DNA from: Clostridia bacterium UC5.1-2E3
Lineage (GTDB): Bacteria > Bacillota > Clostridia > Lachnospirales > Lachnospiraceae
Reading direction: 5' to 3'
Length of the DNA stretch: 64,000 nucleotides
NCBI GenBank assembly: GCA_001304875.1
Contig: BBZO01000009.1
Location: forward strand, 36,303-100,302
Positions 17,763 through 28,217 of this stretch are shown here, piece after piece (position 1 is the first letter of the stretch; each line of letters opens with the position of its first letter). Made by a program: the position numbers and the translations under genes. The notes beneath the pieces were generated by a model that saw only the letters and a list, made by a program, of their open reading frames with translations, ran no database searches and was not told the origin of the DNA.

Positions 17763-20663
17763 ATGAATATTAGAAGAGAAAAATATATAAATGAAATAGC
17801 GGATCATTTGGCATGGTTGAAAAGCAGGATTTCTCTAAGCAGCGAGCTCCGGTTGACAGATCTTGCTCTTTTTTCAGAAGATCTGATGTGCGGACTGCTG
17901 AATTTGCTGTATGGCTGGGAGCTTGTGAATTTCAATCATCTGCAGAGCGGGTATCCGGGTATTGATTTAGGGGATGAAAAAATCGGGTAGCCGTTCAGGT
18001 TACGTCTGCCAGCAAAAGGGAGAAGATAGAGGAGACAATAAGCAAGTTTCTCAAGTTCCGGTATGCCGAAAATATGACAGACTGATTATACTGGTATTGG
18101 GCGACAGGAAGAAATTTCAAAAAGAAGTTGATACGGGCGGTGTTTTCACATTTTCCATAAAAGATGATGTGATTGATATTGGCAGGATTCTGCGGGACAT
18201 CAGAAACTGTGACGATGAAACGCTTAAGAATATATATGATTATATTGAATATCAGTTTATCGAAAGAAATAAGAAAGAGCAATCGTTTTCGTCAGTTGAA
18301 TACGTCACGGATCCGCCGACGAATCAGTGCAGATTTTACAGGGGCAGAAACACGGATGAGAATGATATCTTATCGTGGTTAAACAGTGGTAAGAATTCCT
18401 ACATCATACAGGGAACAGGCGGGATAGGGAAGACGGAGCTTGCAAAGGCGATCTGGGAAAAGGTCAGAAAGGACGGGGCAAAGTACGGTGTTTCGCATCT
18501 TGCATGGGTTCCTTATCAAAATTCAGAGCTGAAGCTTTCTATTTGCCGGTCATTTTTGAAGGTAAAATCGATAAAAAATACGGATGTTGCCTGGGCGGAT
18601 ATTACAGAATTTTTTATAAAAACGCAGCAAGGGCTGCTGATGTTCATTGACAACATTGAAAAAACGGAAGCTCAGGATCCAATCCTCAGAAGTTTAAATC
18701 AGTATCCTTTTAGGACAATTATTACAACACGCCAGAAATTAGGGATCAAGGCTGAAGAGACGGAATTAAAAGTTCTGTCTGATGATGAGTGTAAAAGCCT
18801 GTTTTATGAATTTTATACTTTGGAGAAAGATGATGAAAAATTGTCGCAGATTCTTGAAAAAGCAGGCTGTCTTACGGTTGCCATAGAGCTTTTGGCAAAA
18901 ACGGCAATGGTCGAAGAAATGAGTCTGCGGGAATTGAATGAAGCTTTGACTGATTTAGAGTTCGATATCAGTGAAGAAGCGATTGTCGGTGAGCATGATC
19001 TGCTTACGAAGGAGGATAAAATTGCAGAACAGCTAAAAAAACTGTTTTCTATTTCCGCCTGTAATGATCAGCAGATTCGCCTTCTGGTTAACATTTCTAT
19101 GTTTCCGGCAAAGGAGTTTTCTTTTGAAGATGCAAAACGCTGGTTTGGAGAAAAGAGGAGAACGCCGTTAAACGAGCTTGTGGACAGAGGCTGGCTGAGA
19201 AGCCAGAAAAACAGCCAGGGAAAATTACTTTATTGGATGCATCCGGTACTGGCCGGAAGTATCCGGCTGCAGACAGAACCGATTCTGTATCAGTCATGCC
19301 GGCAACTCATTTATAATTTTACAGAAATGCTGTCTCAGGAAGAACGAGAGAATCCTTTCGAAAGATTTTCTGTCATTTCCTTTGCTGGGACACTTGAGAC
19401 GTATCAGAGAAAGTACTTTTGCGACCTGGATGATCTGGAATTTCTAAAAGCAATGGGGGATGTCTACGTTGAAATGGCAGAATACGGCAGGGCGATCGAA
19501 GTATACCAGGATGCGTGCTGTATTGCCCGTGACAGGATTCGAGATGAAGAAAAAGAAACGGAATTAAACAGACTGCTCGGCAGTGCGTATAAGCAGTGCG
19601 GAAATTTTGAGGAAGCGATGGTGTATTATAAGAAAGTCATGGATGGAATAGAGAATGGATCCGTTCATGGTGCGGATAATGTGATTTGTGCTTATCGCGA
19701 TATGGGACATATGTATAAAAGTATGGGCGACTACGTTCAGGCGCTTTCGTTTTATAATACTGCTGAAAAAAGATATTTTGAAGAAAAAGAAAAGGATTCT
19801 GATCTGTCACCCAAATATCTGGCTGTAACCTACTATGGCAAAGGAAATTTGTACCGCTGTGCAGAAAATTACAAATTATCCAAAAGCTTTTATGAAAAAG
19901 CGAAGGATATCTATGAGGATATTGTAAGCGATACAAATTTTGAGTGGATGCTCATTCATGATAATATTGGTGTCTGCTATCTGGAACAGGGTGATTGCAG
20001 GAAGGCGAGGGCGTTTCACGAAGAGGCTTTGAAGCTTCAGAAACATGCTTATAAAGAAACGAACCAGCCTTTTATGGGCTTAACCTACATGTATCGTGGC
20101 GATGTATACAAAAAGACAGGCGAGTATGGGTTGGCATATGATGATTATAAAAAGGCGGCTGAAATAATACAAAATTCGGTCGGAGATAATCATCCGTATA
20201 TGATTCGCGTCAAGAATCACACTGCAAAATGCCTGATGGAGATAGGACAGTACCAGGAGGCAGAAGCCCTGGAAATGGAGGCGCTGCCGTTTGAATGCAC
20301 GCAGCTTGGGAAATTGCATCCTGATACAGCTGAACTCTATAACAATCTGACAGAGCTGTATTGCGCTGCTGGTGATCTGGAAAAGGCAGAATTTTATCAT
20401 CAGAAGGTAAAAAATATACAGATACTGTACTTAGCAGTCATCCGGAGACTTTAAAAGTGTGGATGCGCGAAGCAAGATACTATCTGAATAATGGCGATAA
20501 TGAGATGGCAAAAGAGAAACTAGAAACGCTTATACGGGAAGCATCAGAGATTACAAAGGAAGCTCCTATTGTTGAGGAGGCGAAAAAAATGCTGGAAGAG
20601 ATCATCCCTCAAAACCCACCCCCAACCCAGTTTACAAAACCGCCAATCTCTGATATAGTCTAA
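17763..20663 (+). CDS. SMEK-NB-ARC-TPR protein, NLR-like sensor ATPase (frame broken three times)
   Basis: Three one-base losses in A-runs (17977-17982, 18069-18072, 20409-20414) break one gene of about 967 residues; correcting all three restores one continuous frame. Residues 1-150 are a SMEK domain: EIADHLAWLKSRI, LTDLALFSEDLMCGLLNLLYG, IDLGDEKNRVAVQVTSAS, then YDRLIILVLG. From about 200 comes an NB-ARC ATPase with P-loop GTGGIGKTE (218), Walker B LLMFIDN (293), sensor TIITTRQ (318) and MHPVLAG (about 491) at the MHD position. About nine tetratricopeptide repeats fill 560-940. This is the effector-ATPase-sensor plan of NLR-type defence proteins; the ligand is unknown. The gene starts 54 bases after the SIR2-like gene. 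Confidence 0.85.
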
Positions 20664-20718
20664 ATAGCTATGCAATCCGACAAATCATACGAAAACACAT
20701 ACATTCCAGGAGGCCAAG

Positions 20719-21621
20719 ATGAAAGGAATTATCCTCGCGGGAGGCAGCGGGACCAGGCTGTACCCCCTGACAAAAGTAACTTCCAAGCAGCTTTTGCCGA
20801 TCTATGACAAACCGATGATATACTATCCGCTGTCCGTGCTGATGAATGCAGGGATACGCGACATTCTGATTATCTCCACGCCGGACGACACGCCCCGGTT
20901 CGAGTCCCTGTTAGGCGACGGGCATCAGTTCGGCCTGCATTTAAGCTATGCGGTGCAGCCCAGCCCCGACGGGCTGGCCCAGGCATTCATCATCGGCGAG
21001 GAGTTTATCGGAGACGACTCCGTGGCCATGGTGCTGGGCGACAACATTTTCCACGGGCAGGGCCTTAAGAAACGGCTCCGCGCCGCGGCGTCCAGGGAGA
21101 AGGGCGCGACGGTGTTCGGCTACTACGTGGACGATCCGGAGCGCTTCGGCATCGTGGAGTTTGACGACGAGGGGAAGGCCGTCTCCATCGAGGAGAAACC
21201 GGCGGTTCCCAAATCCAACTACTGCGTGACCGGGCTCTATTTCTACGACAACCGCGTGGTGGAGTATGCGAAGAACTTAAAGCCCTCCGCCAGAGGCGAG
21301 CTGGAGATCACCGACTTGAACCGCATCTATCTGGAGAACGGGGAGCTGGACGTGACGCTTCTCGGACAGGGATTTACCTGGCTGGACACGGGAACCCACG
21401 AATCCCTGGTGGAGGCCACCAACTTCGTGAAGACCGTGGAGACCCACCAGCACAGAAAGATCGCATGCCTGGAGGAGATCGCTTACCTTAACGGCTGGAT
21501 CACGAAGGAGGAGGTCCTGGAGGCCTACGAGGTTCTGAAGAAAAACCAGTACGGCAAGTATTTAAAGGACGTTCTCGACGGAAAATATATTGAAAATATC
21601 GAAAAGAGGAAAGTACAATGA
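20719..21621 (+). CDS. rfbA: Glucose-1-phosphate thymidylyltransferase
   Basis: First step of dTDP-L-rhamnose synthesis. The protein has 300 residues. [18 protein letters not shown] is the nucleotide-binding signature, [18 protein letters not shown] the sugar-phosphate site, and [10 protein letters not shown] near residue 110 carries the metal-binding Asp. AGGAGG precedes the ATG. It overlaps rfbB by four bases. It sits just after the AT-rich island, so the island was probably inserted upstream of this operon. Confidence 0.97.
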   Translation: MKGIILAGGSGTRLYPLTKVTSKQLLPIYDKPMIYYPLSVLMNAGIRDILIISTPDDTPRFESLLGDGHQFGLHLSYAVQPSPDGLAQAFIIGEEFIGDDSVAMVLGDNIFHGQGLKKRLRAAASREKGATVFGYYVDDPERFGIVEFDDEGKAVSIEEKPAVPKSNYCVTGLYFYDNRVVEYAKNLKPSARGELEITDLNRIYLENGELDVTLLGQGFTWLDTGTHESLVEATNFVKTVETHQHRKIACLEEIAYLNGWITKEEVLEAYEVLKKNQYGKYLKDVLDGKYIENIEKRKVQ

Positions 21622-22640
21622 AAATTATCGTGACAGGCGGCGCCGGATTTATCGGCGGCAACTTTGTGCATCACATGGTGAATAAATACCCGGACTATGA
21701 GATCATCAATCTGGATCTTCTGACCTACGCCGGCAATCTGGAGACCTTAAAGCCGGTGGAGGACAAGCCCAATTACCGGTTTGTGAAGGGCGATATCGCG
21801 GACCGCGCATTTATTTTCGGGCTGTTTGAGAAGGAGAAGCCGGACATGGTGGTGAACTTCGCGGCAGAGAGCCACGTGGACCGCTCCATCACGGATCCGG
21901 AGATTTTCGTGCGCACTAACGTCATGGGAACCACCACACTTTTAGACGCCTGCCGCACCTACGGCATCAAGCGGTATCACCAGGTGTCCACCGATGAGGT
22001 GTACGGCGATCTGCCGTTAGACCGGCCGGATCTCTTTTTCACCGAGGAGACGCCGCTCCACACCTCCAGTCCCTATTCGTCCGCGAAGGCCAGCGCTGAC
22101 CTGTTTGTGCTGGCGTACCACAGGACCTTCGGTCTGCCGGTGACCATTTCCCGGTGCTCCAATAACTACGGACCTTATCATTTCCCGGAGAAGCTGATTC
22201 CTCTGATGATCAGCCGCGCGCTGGCCGACGAGGAGCTTCCGGTGTACGGAAAAGGCGAGAATGTCCGCGACTGGCTCCACGTATCCGATCACTGCGAGGC
22301 CATCGATCTGCTCATCCACAACGGCCGGGTGGGCGAGGTCTACAACATCGGCGGCCACAACGAGAGAACCAATCTCGAGGTGGTGAAGACCATTTTAAAG
22401 GCGCTTAACAAGCCGGAGAGCCTGATCCGTTACGTCAAGGACCGCCCGGGCCACGACATGCGCTACGCCATCGACCCGACGAAGATCGAGACGGAGCTGG
22501 GCTGGAAGCCGAAGTACAACTTCGACACCGGCATCGCGCAGACGATTCAGTGGTATCTGGACAACGAGGACTGGTGGAAGCACATTTTAAGCGGCGAGTA
22601 CAGCAGCTATTTTGAAAAAATGTATGGAGACAGATTATAA
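21618..22640 (+). CDS. rfbB: dTDP-glucose 4,6-dehydratase
   Basis: Second enzyme of the dTDP-rhamnose route, a short-chain dehydrogenase-type protein with bound NAD. 340 residues: [10 protein letters not shown] (GxxGxxG) at the N-terminus, [12 protein letters not shown], and the catalytic region STDEVYGDL followed by [10 protein letters not shown] with Tyr and Lys. Overlaps with rfbA upstream and rfbD downstream mark a tight operon. Confidence 0.97.
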   Translation: MKIIVTGGAGFIGGNFVHHMVNKYPDYEIINLDLLTYAGNLETLKPVEDKPNYRFVKGDIADRAFIFGLFEKEKPDMVVNFAAESHVDRSITDPEIFVRTNVMGTTTLLDACRTYGIKRYHQVSTDEVYGDLPLDRPDLFFTEETPLHTSSPYSSAKASADLFVLAYHRTFGLPVTISRCSNNYGPYHFPEKLIPLMISRALADEELPVYGKGENVRDWLHVSDHCEAIDLLIHNGRVGEVYNIGGHNERTNLEVVKTILKALNKPESLIRYVKDRPGHDMRYAIDPTKIETELGWKPKYNFDTGIAQTIQWYLDNEDWWKHILSGEYSSYFEKMYGDRL

Positions 22641-23485
22641 TGAGAGTATTGGTGACGGGAGCGAAAGGACAGCTGGGCCACGATGTGGTAAATGAGCTGG
22701 AAAAGAGAGGCATCACCGGCATCGGCGTGGATATCGACGAGATGGATATCACCGACCCGGCGGCCTGCCGCAGAGTGATCACGGACGCAGATGTGGACGC
22801 GGTCATCCACTGCGCCGCCTACACGGCTGTGGACGCCGCGGAGGACAATGCGGAGCTCTGCAATAAGATCAACGGCGAAGGCACGGCCAACATTGCCGAC
22901 GTGTGCCGCGATCTGGATATCAAGATGATGTATATAAGCACCGACTACGTGTTCAACGGTCAGGGCGTACGGCCCTGGGAGCCGGATGACGAGCGGGAGC
23001 CGTTAAACGCCTACGGCATGTCCAAATATCTGGGCGAGCTGGCCGTGGAGGAGCGCCTTACGAAGTATTTCATCGTCCGCATCGCCTGGGTATTCGGCGT
23101 CAACGGAAAGAATTTCATCAAGACCATGCTCCGCCTGGGCGAGGAGCGGGGAGCGGTGACGGTGGTGGATGACCAGATCGGTTCGCCGACCTACACCTAC
23201 GACCTGGCAAGGCTTCTGGTGGACATGATCGTCACCGACAAATACGGCCGCTACCACGCCACCAACGAGGGGCTCTGCAGCTGGTATGAGTTCGCGGTGG
23301 AGATTTTTAAGCAGGCCGGCATGGACAATGTGAAGGTGACGCCCACGGATTCTGCGTCCTACGCCGCGAAGGCCAGACGGCCCATGAACAGCCGCATCAG
23401 CAAGGAAAAGCTCACCGAGATGGGCTTTGAGCGCCTGCCCCAGTGGCAGGATGCGCTGCGCAGATATCTGAAGGAGATCCGATAG
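22640..23485 (+). CDS. rfbD: dTDP-4-dehydrorhamnose reductase
   Basis: Last step of dTDP-L-rhamnose synthesis, reducing the 4-keto sugar with NAD(P)H. 281 residues with [38 protein letters not shown] and YGMSKYLGE, the last holding the catalytic Tyr and Lys. The start shares one base with the rfbB stop. The missing epimerase gene rfbC lies 31 kb away at 54057. A strong terminator follows. Confidence 0.97.
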   Translation: MRVLVTGAKGQLGHDVVNELEKRGITGIGVDIDEMDITDPAACRRVITDADVDAVIHCAAYTAVDAAEDNAELCNKINGEGTANIADVCRDLDIKMMYISTDYVFNGQGVRPWEPDDEREPLNAYGMSKYLGELAVEERLTKYFIVRIAWVFGVNGKNFIKTMLRLGEERGAVTVVDDQIGSPTYTYDLARLLVDMIVTDKYGRYHATNEGLCSWYEFAVEIFKQAGMDNVKVTPTDSASYAAKARRPMNSRISKEKLTEMGFERLPQWQDALRRYLKEIR

Positions 23486-23510
23486 AAAAATATAGAACGA
23501 TTTTTGAAAA

Positions 23511-23559
23511 CCCCGGCGGTTCCGGCTCTGATGACAGAGCGGAAACCGCCGGGGCTTTT
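23511..23559 (+). terminator. Terminator of rfbABD
   Basis: CCCCGGCGGTTCCG pairs with GGAAACCGCCGGGG (one mismatch), continued by GCTCTG/CAGAGC around an ATGA loop, then CTTTTG. The stem is about 20 base pairs long. Confidence 0.9.
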
Positions 23560-23595
23560 GTGCGATTTGATTCAAATTAAAAATTTCCCAAAAGC

Positions 23596-23625
23596 TTGAA
23601 ACTCCCCAGGATTTTCTGCTACAAT
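23596..23625 (+). promoter_or_regulatory. Promoter of the GntR-family regulator
   Basis: TTGAAA at 23596-23601, an 18-base spacer and TACAAT at 23620-23625. TTGTATACA at 23643-23651, just downstream, resembles operators of FadR-type regulators and may allow self-control. Confidence 0.65.
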
Positions 23626-23670
23626 CAACATAGATATAAATATTGTATACATGGAGAAAAATAACAGAGT

Positions 23671-24318
23671 ATGAACTATAAAAATGTAAACAGCGTCTCC
23701 AGGCTCCCGCTCAGCGAGCAGGTGTACCGGAGTCTGGTGGATTCAATCGTGGACGGAAGCATTGCGCCGGGAACGGAGCTTAGAGAGCAGCATCTGGCGA
23801 AGCAGATGAACGTCAGCGCGACGCCGGTGCGTGAGGCCTTCCGGCGTCTGGCCAGCGACGGGCTGGTGGAGATCATCCCGTACCACGGGGCGGTTGTGAA
23901 GATGCTGAATCAGCGTGAAATCACCGAGGCCTACGCCTGCCGCGAGGCGCTGGAGCGCCTGGTGGTGGCCGAGTGCATCAAAAATCTGAAGGACCAGGAT
24001 ATTGAAAATTTATATGAGCTGATCGAGCAGTACCGGAGCGCGGAGGACACCACCGTGATCGCTGAGAGCAGCCAGCAGTTCGACACATATCTCTATACGC
24101 TTTCCGGAAACAGGATGCTGCATGATCTTCTGAATACTTTAAAGGGAATCATCAGCCGGGACCGGAAATACTCATCCAGCAACATTGAACGCCGCCATGA
24201 AATTTATAAGGAGCACCGGGCGATCGTGAATGCGCTGGCGGCCCGGGATGTGAAGGCAGCCCAGGACGCCGTCTCCCTGCACATCGGAAATGGCAGAAAA
24301 TTCATTGAGAATAAATAA
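23671..24318 (+). CDS. GntR family transcriptional regulator, FCD (FadR) type
   Basis: 215 residues. The winged helix-turn-helix occupies 10-75 (REQHLAKQMNVSATPVREAFRRLASDGLVEI). The all-helical FCD ligand domain follows, with Asp and His residues (FDTYLY, YKEHRAIVNAL, VSLHIGNG) of the kind that hold a metal and a carboxylate effector. It precedes the M29-like hydrolase and gltS in the same direction, with a palindrome between, so it probably controls that pair in response to an organic or amino acid. Confidence 0.92.
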   Translation: MNYKNVNSVSRLPLSEQVYRSLVDSIVDGSIAPGTELREQHLAKQMNVSATPVREAFRRLASDGLVEIIPYHGAVVKMLNQREITEAYACREALERLVVAECIKNLKDQDIENLYELIEQYRSAEDTTVIAESSQQFDTYLYTLSGNRMLHDLLNTLKGIISRDRKYSSSNIERRHEIYKEHRAIVNALAARDVKAAQDAVSLHIGNGRKFIENK

Positions 24319-24352
24319 AAATATTTAAAAAGGACGATCTATCAGCTTGTTT

Positions 24353-24397
24353 TTGGCAACATATTCTATAGAATATAGTATATATTAAATAGAATAT
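24353..24397 (+). promoter_or_regulatory. Promoter with palindromic operator before the M29-like gene
   Basis: TTGGCA at 24353-24358 and TAGTAT at 24376-24381 are 17 bases apart. The spacer is almost filled by the perfect 16-base palindrome ATATTCTATAGAATAT at 24361-24376, and a further half-site TAGAATAT follows at 24390-24397. A repressor bound there would block RNA polymerase; the upstream GntR regulator is the natural candidate. Confidence 0.6.
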
Positions 24398-24439
24398 GCA
24401 ACAAGCATCAACGAACACCAAAAAACAGGAGGAACGTCT

Positions 24440-25407
24440 ATGGAAAACATTTACATGTCGAGAGGTGCGAGCAAGGTGGTCAACACCTGCGCAAAGGTTC
24501 AGCCGGGGGAGCAGGTGCTGATCGTGACGGAACTTTCCCGCTTAAGCATCGCCCAGGCGCTGGCCACGGAGGTCTACCGGGTGGGCGCGGAGCCGGCCAT
24601 CTGCATCATGGAGCCGAGAAAGCAGGACGGCGACGAGCCGCCGAAGGAGATTGCGGCCGCGATGAAGGCCAGCGATGTGTTCTTAAATGTGGTCGGAAAG
24701 TCCATCACCCACACCCACGCGGTCAAGGAAGCCATCGCCGCCGGATCCCGCGGGCTGGTGCTCACTCATTTCACTGAGGAGATGATGACTCACGGCGGAA
24801 TCGAGGGTGATTTTGAGGAGGCCAAGAAGGTCTGTGTCGCCATGGCCCAGGGAATGGCCGGAGCGGAGAAGATTGTTCTCACGTCGCCCAGCGGCACCCA
24901 TCTGGAATACTCGGCGAAGGGCCGCCGCGGAAATCACCTCTACTGCATGGTGGAGCCGGGACAGTTCTCCACGCTTCCCACGGTCGAGGCGAATGTATCC
25001 CCGTTGGAGGGAACGGCCAACGGCGTCATCGTGGCGGACGGAAGCATCCCCTACATCGGGATCGGCGTGCTGGAGGAGCCGGTGACGTTAAAGGTTGAGA
25101 ATGGCCGCATCGTCGATATCTCCGGCGGACGCCAGGCGAAGATGCTGGCCGACAATCTGGCATCCAAAAACGACCCCAACGTCTACAACATCGCCGAGCA
25201 CGGCGTGGGCTTGAACCCGAAATGCCATTTTTGCGGCTTCATGCTGGAGGATGAAGGAGTCTTCGGCACCTGCCACATCGGAATCGGAACCAGCATCACA
25301 CTGGCGGAACCGTGAAGGCGGCCTGCCACTACGACGTGATCATGAAAGACGGAACCATTGTCGCCGACGGCAAGGTTCTCATGGAAAACGGAGTTCCGAA
25401 GGTCTGA
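24440..25407 (+). CDS. M29-like metallohydrolase, aminopeptidase T fold (frame broken once)
   Basis: About 322 residues. The metal ligands of the M29/NicX-like fold can be followed: AEHGVGLNP near residue 252, GTCHIGIGTS near 280 and ACHYDVIM near 295. The frame stops early after SITLAEP; one G missing at 25303-25304 restores SITLGGTVKAACHYDVIMKDGT. Relatives include aminopeptidases and ring-cleaving or C-N hydrolases, so the substrate is open. With gltS downstream, release of glutamate or a related acid would make sense, but this is inference. Confidence 0.82.
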
Positions 25408-25468
25408 CGAAACGAGGGGGTAAAGTTTCGCCGGATCCGTGAATAAGAATCAATAGGAGGGTACATAT

Positions 25469-26655
25469 ATGTTTGAAATCAGCTTAAACGTTTATTATAC
25501 GATCGCCATCGCCGTCCTGGTGCTGCTGCTGGGCGATCTGATCAAGAAACACGTGGCCGTGCTGCGGAAATTCTGTATTCCCACACCGGTGGTCGGCGGC
25601 GTCATTTTCTCCGTAGCCATCACAGTGTTGAATGTCAGCGGAGTCTGTACGGTCTCTCTGGACAGCTCCTTCAACGAATTTTTCAGCCTGCTGTTCTACG
25701 CCGGCATCGGTTACACCGCCAGCTGGAAGCTGCTCAAAAAAGGCGGCCCGCAGGTGATTGTGTTCTTGATTCTGTCCAGTATCCTGGTGGTGTTCCAGAA
25801 CGGGCTGGGCGTCATTATCTGCAAGGTCATGGGCGTTGACCCGCTGGTCGGCCTGGCCTGCGGCTCCATCCCCATGGTGGGCGGAAACGGAACCGCCGCA
25901 GCCTGGGGTCCGGTTCTTGAGAATGCCGGACTGGAGGCCGGAACCACCATCGCCACCGCGGCAGCCACCTTCGGCCTTGTGGCCGGCGCGCTCTTAGGAG
26001 GCCCCGTAGGCCGCTACCTGATCGAGCACAACAACTTAAAGCCCAGCCAGGACACCAACGCCATCATGTTCGGCGACGCCGAGGAGAAAGCCGAGGTCAC
26101 CGAGAAGCGCATGACCTCCGCCGCCTACCAGGTACTTCTGACCGTCGGCATCGGAACCCTGATCTCATGGGCTCTCGAGAAAACCGGCGTCGAGTTCCCC
26201 GCCTCCGTGGGAGCCATGACCGCAGCCGCGATTCTGAGAAATATTGCCGACCACAACGAAAAGCTGGATTTAAAGCTTCCGGAGCTCGCCATGATTTCCA
26301 ACATCTCCCTGCTGGTATTCCTGGCCCTCTCCATGATGACCATGAAGCTGTGGCAGTTAATTGACCTGGCGCTTCCGATGATCGTCATTCTGCTGGCCAG
26401 ATGGTACTCATGGCCATTTTCGGAATCTTTGTCACCTTCCGGTTCATGGGCAAAAACTTCGACGCCGCCGTCATGACCGTCGGCCAGACCGGCTTCGGCC
26501 TCGGCGCCGTCCCCACCGCCATGGCCAACATGCAGGTCATCGACGCCAAATACGGCTCCTCCCCCACGGCCTTCTTCATCGTGCCGCTGGTGGGAAGCCT
26601 GTTTATCAATCTGGTAAACTCTGGTCTGATTACCGTGTTCTTAAACATTGTATAA
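25469..26655 (+). CDS. gltS: Sodium/glutamate symporter (frame broken once)
   Basis: Integral membrane carrier of the GltS family, about 396 residues and ten or more membrane segments. PTPVVGGVIFS and the conserved pore-loop region GSIPMVGGNGTAAAWGP are visible in the first half; GQTGFGLGAVPTAMANMQ, the inverted-repeat counterpart, in the second. The frame changes after MIVILLA: one C missing at 26397-26398 (expected LLAQMVLMAIFG) explains this. AGGAGGGTACATAT precedes the ATG. It is co-directional with the M29-like gene and probably shares its promoter. Confidence 0.94.
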
Positions 26656-26679
26656 TGGGTATTGTATAGAAAATTACAG

Positions 26680-26715
26680 AGAGCCGTCGGATGCGGTCAG
26701 GCATCCGGCGGCTCT
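26680..26715 (+). terminator. Hairpin after gltS
   Basis: AGAGCCGTCGGATGC pairs with GCATCCGGCGGCTCT with one mismatch. The T-tail is weak on this strand and better on the other, so it may end transcripts from both sides. Confidence 0.6.
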
Positions 26716-27124
26716 TGAAATGTAAGCACCGTATTCCCTATATTCAGAACAATGGTCTCACGGCTGGCCTTATTGGAATAATATGTTTTGCTGCACACTC
26801 CGGCGCCGTCATTGCGTCCTGGTTAAACGTCAGGCTTAACTGGATATCTGTCACTACCCTTTTTGCTTCGTACACGCCGCTCCATTCCTTCCCGTTACAG
26901 GCTTCGGTCAGCGTGAAGGTATGGCCGCTGTCAAAGGAGAGAGTTTTGGAGCAGCTATCACAGGCAAAGCCGATGGGAGATTCCCCGGCGATTTCGCTGA
27001 GAGAGCGCAGGGCCCAGTCATGGCTGGTGAGCCGCTGGATTTCGGAGTTGTGGATTTTTATATAGGCGCCGGCCAGGATGGCGGTGAAAACCAGAATCCA
27101 GAGGACGGCGGTGGATTTTTTCAT
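26697..27124 (-). CDS. Small secreted or membrane-anchored protein, META-like (frame broken once)
   Basis: It starts MKKSTAVLWILVFTAILAGAY, a signal anchor; the ATG at 27124 follows GGAGG by 12 bases. The upstream ATG at 27148 would put the ribosome binding site inside the gene. DWALRSLSEIAGESPIGF and KTLSFDSGHTFTLTEACNGKEWSGVYE suggest a small beta-rich domain of META/lipocalin type. The annotated frame ends at 26744 in an unlikely tail; a shift somewhere near 26800-26830 gives VCSKTYYSNKAS and VLNIGNTVLTFQEPPDA with a stop at 26697. Function unknown. Confidence 0.6.
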
Positions 27125-27178
27125 ATTTTTATGAAACCTCCTTCCCACAAAATACGGTCTCCTGCATGACCTGTGCAG

Positions 27179-27503
27179 TTACAGGTTGGCGCGAACCAGG
27201 GCAAAGACGATAGCCAGTCCTGTGACCACAAGGCAAATGTTTGCGGCTGGACGCAGCCGCTGAATCAACAGGAGAGACCACTGGATCTCCTGCTTATAAG
27301 GCCCGGAAGCAATTTTAAAAAGTAATATAACGGTACAGGTGCACGCATAAAAGGAGCACTGTCAGAATACCGGTGGCTGCGATGGAGGATGGCCATGAAA
27401 CCTGCAGAATCATAATCCCGATACTGTAGTAGAGGGAAAAGGGAAGAAATGAGATGGCCAGGCCAAATAAAAGGCAGTAGGCAAATTTCTGATATTTATT
27501 CAT
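27179..27503 (-). CDS. Small integral membrane protein of unknown function (frame broken once)
   Basis: It starts MNKYQKFAYCLLFGLAISF and has about three hydrophobic segments: residues 7-35, 42-55, and a C-terminal one read as ANICLVVTGLAIVFALV in another frame. The first frame ends at 27315; shifting near 27325-27340 continues as LLFKIASGPYKQEIQWSLL to a stop at 27179, about 108 residues in all. It precedes the META-like gene on the same strand, and the two probably form an operon. I do not recognise the family. Confidence 0.5.
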
Positions 27504-27646
27504 GCGCGCACCTCCATGGGAATGTGTTTATAAAAGGTGGAGTACACTACAAAATTATTTTAAATATCTCGGGTTGTTTTTTTAATAATATAATATTTCT
27601 GAGAGCAGGCTGCAAGAAAATAATAAAAATAAAGCAGCATTTCCAC

Positions 27647-28216
27647 TTAAAATCTAAACACAACCCCCACCACAGCCGCCGCCACAATATACACAATCGG
27701 ATGCTTCTTAAATTTCTTAAGCCCCCAGTAAAGCACAACCGCCAGCACGACCGCCTTCCAGTGAATCACTGCCATCACATCCGTCGCCGCCCCCTGGAGC
27801 GCGTCCAGATGCAGCAGCGCCGTCTTTGCCACTCCGATTCCTGCCGCGGCGATCAGCCCGGAGGAGGCGGCCCGCAGCCCGTAGAGCGTGTGCTGTACTA
27901 CGGAGGAAGTTTTAAATCTGTCCAGAATCTTTGACACAAAAATAATAATGATCACCGACGGAAGCACCAGGGAAAGCGGAGCGACCAGCGCCCCGATAAG
28001 CCCCTCGGTCCGGTAGCCGGCGTAGGTCGCCATGTTGACGCCCAGCGGTCCCGGCGTGGACTCAGAGATGGCGATCATGTTTGAGATATCCTGGAATGAA
28101 AACCACCCCGTGGCCTCGGAAATATCATAGAGAAACGGGAGAGTCGCCAGGCCGCCGCCGATGGCGAACAGGCCGCAGCAGAAAAAGCGGAAAAACATTT
28201 CTGCCAGTACGTGCAT
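27647..28216 (-). CDS. chrA: Chromate transporter subunit, short ChrA type (second gene)
   Basis: 189 residues with the ChrA marks FAIGGGLATLPFL near residue 18 and STPGPLGVNMATYAGYR near 53, followed by several hydrophobic helices. In Firmicutes two half-size proteins pair to make one transporter. It begins one base after the stop of the other half, so the pair is translationally linked. The physiological substrate need not be chromate; other oxyanions are possible. Confidence 0.9.
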   Translation of the reverse strand: MHVLAEMFFRFFCCGLFAIGGGLATLPFLYDISEATGWFSFQDISNMIAISESTPGPLGVNMATYAGYRTEGLIGALVAPLSLVLPSVIIIIFVSKILDRFKTSSVVQHTLYGLRAASSGLIAAAGIGVAKTALLHLDALQGAATDVMAVIHWKAVVLAVVLYWGLKKFKKHPIVYIVAAAVVGVVFRF

Positions 28217-28217
28217 A

